Of a DNA stretch of 64,000 bases, positions 25,801 through 37,800 are shown piece after piece. Both the position numbers and the translations under genes were made by a program. The first letter of the stretch is position 1, and the number at the start of each line of letters is the position of its first letter. The DNA is from Sipunculus nudus (lineage: Eukaryota > Annelida > Sipuncula > Golfingiida > Sipunculidae): contig CM049310.1 of assembly GCA_026874595.1 (NCBI GenBank), positions 33,421,558 to 33,485,557 of the forward strand, written 5' to 3'. The notes beneath the pieces were generated by a model. The model ran no database searches. It was given only the letters and a program-made list of their open reading frames with translations, and was not told the DNA's origin.

Positions 25801-28800
25801 GAGTATTCATGTACTTTCATTTTTACCTGAATTCCCATTCTTTATGCAGGAAATTTTATAATGGAGTACATAATCATATTCGTATTTAAATACAATTACA
25901 AAGTATTTGCACCATGTCTGGTATTTATTCAGTTTTCACCAAACAATGATGTTGAGAATCCAGAATATACAAAATTCACACATTTAATTAATGATCATAA
26001 GTACCTGGTTTTATGGCTTTTATTTACATTAAAAAATAACTGTAAAAAATTCATTTTGGACTAATTTCACATCAATGAACACTAGACACAGTAGGAATCT
26101 AGATTAATATTATCAACTGCATCTTTGTCTATCATTAATTTCCTTCATATGATCCCCAATCATTAGTAATGAATAATATGATTTATTTTTTATCATTAAA
26201 ATTGAACTGAAAATACCATAGGTGACTGCATGGTGTTATTTGGAATACATGACATTCTATCCATCGATACAAGATTCTTATATCATCAGTAACTGCAAGT
26301 TAATTTCCTGTTATTATAAACTAACAAATTTCTTTTCTATTTTTCTTTAATTTGTTATTAAAAACCAATAAAAATTTATTAATTTATTGTTTATTGTTAT
26401 GTTGTTGGTTAAAACTACTAGATGAGTTGGGTTGGACACCTGGATCAACTGTGGCTTGCCATAAGCTGCCTGGATTCTCGCCTCAAGCGTGCATAATTTG
26501 ATGAAAGGTCAACAAGGTCAACATACAGGTGACTCAAGAGGGGCTGGAGAGAGCCAAAGTCTGACATGGTCTCATATAAACATTAATAAAAGCTACAATA
26601 TTTGGCCAATTTCTTTCAGCTTTCTAAACTACAAAGATTAAATCCTTATGTGTGCATGAGATGAAAATTATATCAACAGTGCTCACGGGAAACAAACGTG
26701 CCATGGTCACAGTTGGGCAAAATTTAAGGTACTAATTTTATATTTTCACTAATAACTTATAAAATTTGAAAAATTCAGAACTAATTTTGGGTATTCAATT
26801 GAATCTTGATTAAATAATTTTACATGCCTGACAAAAAAATCTCTAGCTTCAGCAATGCCCTTGTTAAGGGAGTAAATATATTTCTTGATTTTTTACAAAG
26901 TGCATTATGTTTGGGCCCATTACTTAAAAAAAATACACAATACTGACATCATTTCTGGCATGTGCATAGCGAATGTATAGAAAAATATGTATATTATATA
27001 TGATCAAAGTCAGATCAGTGGTTTTGATATTAGGCAGTCTTAAAGTGTAACAATGGGTTTTTAATGGAAAAATGAAGTTTTTCATTGATATCTCAAAGGA
27101 ATTAAGTCCTAGTGACCAAATTCCTGGCATGGTAGGGGATTTTGGAGAAATCTAACTGTATGCCAAATTTAAGGAACTTAGAGCTGAAGCTCGGGAGCTG
27201 AGCTCTAGCAAACTGCATAACACTAGCAATATGTGACATGGTGCTTGAAAACTTGAATAAAATCTACAATTTTTGATCAACTGGTTTCAAATTTTTGGTG
27301 TTAACAGTTGAAATGCTAAGAAAAACATGTTGTGAAAATTAAATCCACAGCAGTTACAGCAAAAAAAGGTGCCATGGTCAAAGTTGGGCAAAATTTAAGG
27401 TACCAATTTTTTATTTTTGCTAATATTTTAAACAAATTTGAAAGATTTTGATCTAATTTTGGGTATCCAATTTAATTTTGATTAATAAAAGTAATATTAC
27501 TGGAAAAAAAAGTGCTTAGCTTAAACAAGTTTTGTGTTAAGTGATAAAATTTCTTTCCTGATTATTTACAAAATGCATTATGTTTGGGCCCATAACATGG
27601 TAAATCCATGTGTGCCTCACCTTTTGACCCACACACCTTACACCAGACCAACAGTCTAGCCAGCAAATCCATTAGACAATGTGCCAATTGCTTTCCATAA
27701 CTTGGTTATTAGTTTTAACCTCTTGTAATTTGTTTCAATTTGCCTCTTCTTCACCTCAGTGTGCTAGTCACTGGTCTCTGTAAGTGTCCTCAGTGTTGGA
27801 CACTGTGTTATACTGGATGTGACCCAGTCCTACGTGATGTTTATTTACCATGAAAATAACATTTAATGAAGAGCATTGTCAAAAATCAATGAATTAGTCA
27901 ACATAAGAACAAGTTCCTGGAAATATATTTTCTGATGAAAAAGGTGACCTCTGATATTAACATATTAAGTACAGCTGGGGAATCCCTGATTTTCCCATAT
28001 TAAACAGCTGGATAATCCTAATATTTGCATACTAAGCAGCTGGAGAATCCTGCATATTTGCATATTAAGCACTTCAGAAATCCCTGATATTACAACATGA
28101 AGCAACAGATAAATCCTCATACTTTATATTTCAGGTTAAGAGCAAGTAATCTTTGATTTTTATTCTTGTCTCCACATTTCAAACAATTGCTGTTCCCTGA
28201 TATAAACATAATCAGTGGGTGAATCTCTGATATTGCCAAATAAAGCTGTTGATGAAGCCCTGATATCTGCATATAGAGCAGCAGGGGAATCCCCGATTTT
28301 TGCATAATTTGCTTATGTGGATCACAGAAAAGACTTGTGGCAGTAGGTGTACCTTCAAATGGTGAAAACAACACATCAAAGCTGAACTATGGTACTATCA
28401 TGATCCAGCTGTTTACTTCAGAAATGTCTCAGTTTTGACAATATGTTAAAAGTGGAACTTTTTTATTATGGCACAGCAATAAATGAAAGTGTTAAGATTG
28501 TCATTTGTATCCCATGATTTGTGAGTCTGTTAAGATACTGAACTCTAAAAAGTCTAATAATGTTGAGTTGAAACACCTTAATATTTATTGGGTTCCTCAA
28601 AACAAGAAACTATGTCCTTTATTTTTGCTTAACTAAGACTACTTGCAGCTAGATGTGGCTCTTTATATAAATTTTAGACTCTCTATTCACAAATATATTA
28701 CATGTAGTATCTTATCAATATTTCATGTAATAATAATAATAATAATAATAATAATCAGGCTGGTAAATAATATTAAAATTCCTTCATATAACCAGCCTTA

Positions 28801-31800
28801 TTAAGAAGTATGAGAAGTCGACAAGTGTTTACCTGTTGTTGCTGTCTTGTGTCTTCTATGAAGCGCTGGTTGCTGCTCTCTATTTCATTATCTAGCCTTG
28901 TATATTTGTCCATAGGCTTTCTGGGGCCATTGGCAAGGAGTGCCTGGAAAAATACAGAGACATGTCAAGTGAGCTGTCAGTCACAATCAAGTAAATCATG
29001 CTGGGCTGAAACTGTACACGTGTCAGAGACTGTGCAATACAGAGAAACTACGTCATGATATGATGTAGTAACTGTAAAGCCTGAAATGACGTTACAAGGG
29101 ACCCACGGGTCATGATGCTCAGCTGAATTTGCCTAGGACATTAAAGTATCAAATCTTGGTTGACAGCAAAAGATGTTACAGTTTTTATTGTATTAGTGCA
29201 CTAGAAAATGGAAATCCTAATACTACAGCCATTTGGTAATATCATTAATAAGTCAGTCCTGAAGGTGTAGTTTATTTTCTCTTAGTCCAAATACATTTGA
29301 TGCTGCCTGTGTTCCCACAATAATTGTACATACAATAGAAGAATATTTTTGTCTCTACACATAGAAAAGGGCTCAAAAGATTGTTAAAAATACTGAATAA
29401 TCTGCCTTATAATACAGGGTCAAAGTATTTACATTATACAAAAAAAAAATATTTACTGACTCTGAAGTCCTGAATTTCAACAAGGTCTAATTATAGATAG
29501 GAATACACTGAAGTATATGGTATGATCTGCAGCTATTTTGCAGTACCAGTATATACAGAGCTTGTGAAATACAGACAAGTATACACTGTGGTCCACACAT
29601 CATTTATGCAGTACCTACCAGTATATATACAGAGCTTGTGAAATACAGTTAAGTATATATTGTGATCCACACACACCATTTATGCAGTACCAGTATATAT
29701 ACAGGGCTTGTGAAATAAAGTTGAGTATATACTGTGATCTGCATACACAATTTATGCAGTATCTCTCATCAGAGAAAATACTGAAGAACATTAATTTGCT
29801 CCCTTTTCTAAAGATCCAAACAAAAGACTAAAAATCATGATTACTCGTAGGTTAATACATGTGATGTCTTTAATGCCATGCATGCAGCTGGAGAAATAAT
29901 GGATGGATCTCAAACAATATTGCCTGATAATGATTTTGTTACATTTACAGAAGAAAATTCTTAACTGCTGGAAATAATGAAATGATATGCAATTTAGTAG
30001 AAGCCTGATTCAGGTTTACCTCTAAGAGCCATCACTGTATTCTCCCATCACAACATGGTATACTCCAGTCATTGTGATTCAACTGGTTTGTGAGCTTTGT
30101 TCATTTTCATAAGAAACTATACCTGGTATAATTAATCTGAAGTCACGTTTACTTGAGTTCCAGGGTAAGTCATGATTATTTCCACCCACAGGATTTTCAA
30201 ATCTGCACTGCCACTGTTAACTGCCAGTTTTCGGTGTGACCAATAAAAAGAATATATTTTCTAGCAGGAACAATAAACTCCTCTTATATATAGGAATGCT
30301 GTCATAGTGACAACAGGCTTTGATGCTGATAGAAATGTCTCCTATTCTGGTGTTGCTCTCTGGTTAAAAAATGTAAAACCACACAGTTGATTCTATCTAA
30401 AAGTATTGGATCAAATATTCAGCCTTCCTACAAAAGACTCTAAATATCATTTATCAACGATATAGATATACCTATTATTCTTCATTTGCTTTTTGCGTTA
30501 TCCACCCATGAATGGTATAAGTTGACATTAAAGCCGGGCAAATCATGGATTCCCATTGTCAACAGAATGCTATGAGCTAGATGAAGTGTCCCATCTTTCA
30601 TCTGCCAAGAATTCTGCCATTCATCTGGAAATGTGAGCCATTGGACAGCCATACACCTGCATATTTTTTTCAAAATCATTTTTTTCAATGGTTTCATTCT
30701 TACTTTTTTTTTTTGGAATAACTGAGCGTTGCAAGATCATTTTTTCAGAATGAATATTCCCTGCACAGAAAGTTCATATATAATAAAGATATGGTAAGGT
30801 TTTATGTGGCTATTTTCTATGGGCGAGATAAACGAGAGCTGTTTGGAGAGATAATTATGATGAATGAGGGTGACCACCAAACTGCAACAAACACCATTGA
30901 TAACCCTTGAATCATGTGAAGAAAACTAACTTCTGGTCTTCCTTGTCTGTAAGGATAAGATACTCTGTCATTACTAATGAAACAAGTGACCCATGGGTCA
31001 TGACGCTCAGCTCCCAAGCATGACCTGCGACATCATGGGCTGAGATTCACAACTTCCAGTCAAATTTTGAAGAACAATTTGCCAATTTGTTGAAATTTTC
31101 TACGACAACAGAAATATATATCACCTATGTCTGGTTAAAACACAGTGAATTGATGGTCTGAGGAAAATGTATGATTGTTAAGGTATCCAGAACTATTCCC
31201 ATAGCTTACTTGATACCTGTCAGTCTCAAAAGGAACACCACAAAGGGCAAATATAAGATCAAAATATATAGCAAAAAATCAAGGAAATCCATGCAAGAAT
31301 TATTGAGAAACAGGTGCTTCTGTATGAATTTTTATTCAATACAAGCCAACTGTACTGCACTTTCATATATGATGATAATATTTATTAAGAAATATTTGAC
31401 CCAATCCTTTGCAAGATTACATTAATATATGTCCGACTGCCTTCACTTTAACAGTTCTTGAGATAATATGATCAAAAGGAATTTAAAGATGGTTGCCTGG
31501 TGGCCATTTTGGACTTCTGACAGGTCTGAAATCAGACAACAACCATTCTCTTAATCGGACCAAAAATTGAAGGAAAATTACTGAAACTGCACTGAAAAAA
31601 GGATTTCTAAGGTGGCTAACTGGCAGACATAATGGATTTCTGACAAGTCTGACATTTAATATCACACATCCTCCAATAAGAGACCAAACTTGGGGCAAAT
31701 TCTCCAAATGATGTAACAGTAATGAATGTCCAAAACAATTCAAAAGGCATGTTCAGGCGCTCATATCAGATTTATAGATATGCAAATGTAAAAGTGTAGG

Positions 31801-34800
31801 TCCAATATATTTTATTATCACTCTGCTTTTCAATGGGGTCAGCAGGGTGGGTAAACTGCAAAACCTGAAAAAAAAAGAAGCAGAAAGCATGACTAAGAGT
31901 CTTGTAATAAAATAAAGCCATCCTAAATCAAGTACACATCCACATATCATGAGAACAAACACTTGCTTTTATATGTGGTATATATTTTTATATAAAAATA
32001 TTCAGATATCTAGGAAACTACGTTTATTGCTATGATTCCATAAAATAAACTGCAAAATGTTCCCATCATCTTATAAATCAGGAGCTAAACCTTAATACTA
32101 TACTCTCATAGTGTTAATTCCTGGCTGAAGTATTCCAACAACAGTGTTTTGTTATGCAGTAACGAGGTACTTATCACTCAGCCTTATCACTTAATAGCCT
32201 GATACAAAAGGGAGTCATATGTCACCAGTGTCACTCACAATTACAGCCACACGGTGAGATGTACCAGCTGGAGTGCAAGCTTATATATACAAGAAAATCA
32301 GAGATGGTCTACAAAATAAGTTGACCTGACCTATGACCTTGGCCTTTCGCCCACATATCAACTGGATTCTTTCTAAATGATGGGTAACTACTAACCAATT
32401 ACATCTGGCCTGGTGTAATTATTTGGCAACCAATGAGTGAATAACTTAGACCTGCAACCTTTAACCTCCTGACCAGCTGACCTCAAAATCAATTAGTTAT
32501 TTCTTCATGCAAAAAGACCCATAAATATGAAGTTTGAATCACATTCAGTGATGCATAGATGTGGCATATGTGAAAGACTGAAGGTTTGGGTTGAACAGTT
32601 TCACTTGAAATATGTTCACAAGCATTTAGAACAATATTGTGACCTTGACCTTTGACCTTTTGAACTCAACATCAATAGGCATCTTCCTCTATTGGTAGGT
32701 AAGCCATATATGAAAGATGGAAAGTATAGATTGAAAAGTTTGCCTGAAAATGACTCCACGCAAGAAGAGGGTACTGTGAACTTGACCTTTGACCTCAAAA
32801 TCAACAGGTCTTTTCCCCTGTTGGCAGAGAAGCGATTTCAGTGCTGAAAGGTTTGGAATGAAAGGTCTAGCTTGAAATGTGTCCACAACCTTTTCAAAGA
32901 AGTGGATCCTGTGACCCTGACCTTTGACCTTGTGACCTCAACATCTATAGGATTCTTCTCCCACTCAGTAGGTGAGCTATATGTGAAAGATCAAAGAATT
33001 GGGATGAAAGGTTTGGCTTAAAATGCATCCACAGGCTTTTCAAAGAAGTTGGTTCTGTGACCTTGACCTTTGACCTTGTGACCTCAAAATAATTATGGTT
33101 CTTCCCCTGTTGATAGGTGAGCTGTATGTGAAAGATGTAAAGTTTGGGATGAAAATTTTGGCAAAAAGAATTATTTCTGGGGGGTGCAAACACACCCCAT
33201 AACTTCGAGAATATAGGTCGCAGTGACCTAATTTCAGGTTTGCAAGGAGATCTTTTTAGAACCTCTAAGACTGCATAGGGTTCATGGCCCTAGCCCCTAT
33301 GGTTACAATTTGTGCCCTGCTAATGGACGGCCGGCCGGCCGGACGGCCAGCCGGACGGACAGACGGAAGGACGCCGGACAAAGACCCATCGCTATAGCCC
33401 AGCATGACTGAAAGTCAGCTGAGCTAAAAAAAAAGATAAAAAATATTGCTGAGTTTGCAAAAAAAATTAATGAGATTGCAAACTATTGCTGAGTTTGCAA
33501 AAAAATACTGCTGACACTGCAAATTCCTCAGAAGACCCTTCAGTCTCTGTTTAATATATTGCCAAAAAAAGATTATGGAGATACTTAGGTTCATCATTAA
33601 TTGATGGATTCTTCAGCAGCTCTTAACAAAGTAAAACATTGCATCATTCCAATAATCACTGTCAGCTGAACTTGAGATTGGATGTGCAATGGGAAACTTT
33701 CAAAGCTGGGGATAATTCATATTTCTAATCAAGAAAATTGGGAATGGGCGATGAATTCTAATTCCCCCTGTCTCTAAATTCCTAAGTTATTATCTTTCCT
33801 TAATTGAATAGAAATTATGTGAATGACTATAAAATGTTGAAACCTAGTCTTGTATTATCTTAATGGAGAACCCATAAGTAGTTCTAGACTAATTCTACAC
33901 TAATATTAATGTTCTAGCATGGTCATGTTGCACTTGAATGAAGACTGGTTCATATTTCAGATTAATTCTATACTTGTGAGTTTTTTTAATTTACTGAACC
34001 TAAATATTAAATACCATGATCTAGAAGAAGTTATGAAAATGAGAAATCAGGTAATATAACTACTGAATGAGTCTATGCATGCATGGCACTCTGAATTGTA
34101 TATATTAAAAGTAAGTTCAACTGTTAGTTAGTCTTAAAATTAAACAAATTTTAATGTTTATTGAGGTTCTTCATGGAGATAAATGCTTTTATAAACTGAA
34201 TTTAAATAAAATGGGATTTTATTATTGTTATGTGGGTGTGTGTGTCAGTAAATGACACCACAACATTATGGTGAATATAAAAGACAGGGTGGGATTAAGA
34301 TATGGTTTGAATGATTTAACAAAGAGACTGGTACTAAACTATATTAGTAAAGTCTCATAAAAAATAAATAGGTAGATACAGAAATGTAGGAAATAAGGTT
34401 TAAGCTGCCATGATTGATAATACAACACAAGGGCTAGCTGAATGTCATGTTGAAATATTTACAGGGACAACCATTATAAGCATGAACTAAGAAGACCCTG
34501 GTGAACAGTAAGGATATTACCTTAAATAATAACTACATTTGATCTGAAGTACTGGAATATCAGTGGAGTAGTACCTTGATCGTTTTGTATGTACAGTGTA
34601 TATATAGATTTGTATGTACAAACATAAAATGCTCTTTTTTCTATGTGACCTTAACCTTTGACCTTATGACCCCAAAATCAAAAGGAAACTTCCCCTATTG
34701 GCAAGTGACCACATGTTGATGATGGAAGGATTGAGATGAAAAGTTTGGCTTAAAATGCATCCACAATTTTTCTAAAGTAGTGGGTCCTGTGACTTGACCT

Positions 34801-37800
34801 TTGTTTGACCGGTTTCTTCCCCTATTGGCAGCTCAGCTATATGTGCAAGATGGAAGATTTTGGATTGAAAGGTTGGCCTAAAATGCATCCACAATCTTTC
34901 TTAATAAGTGGGTACTGTGACCTTGACCTTTGACCTCATGACCCCAAAATTGAACAGAATCATCCCCTATTGGCAGGTTCGCAATATCTTGAAGATGGAA
35001 GGTTTGGGATGAAAAGTTTGGCTTCAAATGCATTCTTTTTAAAGAAATGAGTCCCGTGACCATGACCTTTGACCCGTTGGACCCCAAAATCCACAAGGTT
35101 CTTACTTTAGTGGTGAGTCATATATAAATTAAGTTTGAAACCAATATGTCAAACTAAACTGGAGTTATCATCTGGAAACTAATTTGTGAACAGATGGCCC
35201 CTTGACCTTTGACCATGTGACCCCAAATTCATTTATGCTCTCCCCATACTGGCAAGTCAGCTAAATGTGCAAAATGGAAAGTTTGGGATGAAAAGCTTGG
35301 CTTAAAATGCAACCATAATCTTTTTAAAAAAGTGAATCCTGTGACCTTAACCTTTGACCTCATGACCCCAAAATCATAAAGTTTCTTGCTTTAGTGGTGG
35401 GCCATATGTAAGTCAAGTTTGAAATCCACGTGTCAATACAACCTGGAGTTATCATCTGGAAACAAATCTGTGTGGATTGATGGATAAACAGACAGACAGA
35501 CAGGGTGATAACTATATATGGCATCCACTTATGATCAATTAACACACCAGGTTTATGGACACTAGATGTAATTACAGCTGAGAAACTGACATGAGTGTTG
35601 TCATTTTATAGTAAAAAAATTTTTTTAAATATTTGTTAAAATAAAAAATCCAGGTGGCGCCAACACTTTTTGGGAACTGACAAAACAAGTCATGGTCAAT
35701 ATTCACGGCAAGATTCATGACAATCCATGCATTTTTATCAAGATATTGATGTTTTGTATTATATTTTTTATTATTCTGAGGGGTACTTTCAAGCCCCATA
35801 GCTCGGAGGATATAGGTCACAGTGACCTAATTTCAGGTTTCCAAGGAGATTTTTTATTGACCTCCCTGGATATTCACTTAGAAGTTTCTAGGTCCAGCAG
35901 TTACGATTTGTGCCCTGCTAACGGATGGCCGGATGCCCGGAAGGACGACGGACAAAGCGCCATTCCTTTACCTCAGTTGACTTACAGTCAGCTGAGATAA
36001 AACTTAATTAAAGTTCACCAATATATATATTTTTTTTAAGGGTGTACTTTTGGGGATACCAGTACTACTGTACAAGTAATACAAAAATAACATGTCACAC
36101 TCCACCATAAAACTACGTACCTTACTCTTATCCACCTGAGGAGTCCAGAATATAAACAGTAACATTTCAAAAGGTAATTTATAATTATTTACAGATGGCA
36201 TATTTCAATGCATGTACATTTCCTTTGGATAATTAGTGTTGTTTTAACTGTGATTAAATTATTTTCAACTAATTTTGTTAAGAAAAACAGATTTCAAACT
36301 TATTTCCAATCAGTTCATCAAATAATTATTGAGTACCAACGTCTCTATCAGCATCATCTAGAATGGTGAATGCTTGTAATCTATTCTAACTGACTGCATA
36401 GTGTAAACCATTCTCCAAACTTTTACTAAAGTTAACTAGTCAATTAAATACCAAGGAAAGGCAAAATATGGGAGGAACTACTTTCTTAGATGAGCAAAAA
36501 TTCACATTACTTTTTTTATTATGTCAGCTTCAATATACCTCATCAACTTTTGAATATAAGATAAAGGGTCACCCATAAGTTACCAAAAAATTACTTTCCT
36601 TAAATTGGTAGTTTATCTTGATAACACTGAATCAATATCATGGTCATGAGTTACTTTTTCATGCATAAATCATTCAAAGCTTGATTAATGGAATATATAT
36701 TAGGAACATAGGGTAGCAAAGTGGAAATGTAGATATATAATATGATAATTTCATCAAATTTCACATCATATTTGCTTGCATTTAGTGGAAGTATATCCAC
36801 AGGAAAATAAGCTTTTCTTTGTTTTGTCCTTGTAACTAAATCAGATGACCAACATCCATCAAATAAAGGTTAATGTAAAGGGTAATGTTGACCTTTACTG
36901 TTCTGTACCAACAGTTTTACGGAATAAGTGTTAGCTGCAACTGTAAGAGAAATTTTATGGGGGTCTGTCAGACAGTAAGAGTGGTCTTTAAGCTTTTTCA
37001 GATACGTGGATTTTATGGCTTAATTCTGGTTATCCCACTGATCATCACATTTAATGATGTCAGGCGATAACCCCTGAACATGCTTAGAACATCTAGACTC
37101 ATGTTTAACTAGTATCTGGTCCATATCTTTGATGCTGTTGTTGACACTAGCAAAATGAATGACCTTATATATCACTGATGTCAACAAGTCATCTGGGGAT
37201 TTCCAAATATTCTTGCCCCTTGTAGTTTGTATAAACAGACCATTTGAGAGGTCTGTGAGTTCAGGAGTAAAAACATCCAGAGCTGGATCAAACTTCAACT
37301 CAATGGTACCTCTCAGTGTCACCCTGTTCACATTTCTTTTTTCCCATAGATGTTCTATAAATGCTTAATTTTTAAATCTTGAGTAATCTTCATCTGCTAA
37401 AATAGCAAAATGTCTTATTGTTTTCTCATCTAATTTTATATCACTGCTCAGCAATCATGATAAGCTCTCTGGTCAGGAGATCATATACAATGCATGTTAA
37501 ATGGATAGCTACTATACATGGAATCTGAATTCTGTATTTTTCCAATTAATGTATCAAGTGACCCAAGGCCAACAACATCTCTTGTTCATGCAAAAATACT
37601 GGTCCCTTCCACACCCTATGATATGACCTCTTATTAAGATGAACATAAATAGTGAAACATAAAACCATGATTCATGGTCTAATCATATGATCCAGGCAGG
37701 CTGGGAATAAAGTAATTTGATTAATTGTGACAGTATGACCTACCTGCTTCATCTGTTTCTTGTCTTCCCTGGGTTTTCTCTTTGGACTGGCCAGGTGATC

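Larger units (their letters stand above)
14079..28832. other. STX6 14.8-kb intron rich in repeats
   Basis: This intron lies between the linker/SNARE exon and the first SNARE exon. More than half is accounted for by a SINE, four element copies (one nested) and a minisatellite, listed separately. Gaps with nothing recognised: 16314-18411 (a GC-raised patch at 17400-17660 includes GAACACGTGTC), 19531-20632, and 27598-28727 apart from a degenerate ~40-bp tandem. Confidence 0.8.
28944..37743. other. STX6 8.8-kb intron
   Basis: The intron is bounded by GTAGG (37743) and TTTTCCAG (28944). It holds an isolated element 5' end (29094), a ~73-bp tandem, a complete 2.4-kb element with TGACCTTTGACC units, a second such array with a 3' end at 36001, and a decayed coding-like block near 37 kb. 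Stretches 29770-30980, 33430-34640 and 36002-36869 show nothing recognisable. Confidence 0.8.

Noticed and set aside
32320-33170. Designating the TGACCT arrays as a proven hormone-response enhancer
   Set aside because: The half-sites are exact but belong to a dispersed repeat module; nothing in the sequence shows use.
37020-37331. Dynein heavy-chain fragment
   Set aside because: FDPALD looked like the FxPxL region of dynein tails, but the rest of the frame did not match, so no family is claimed.
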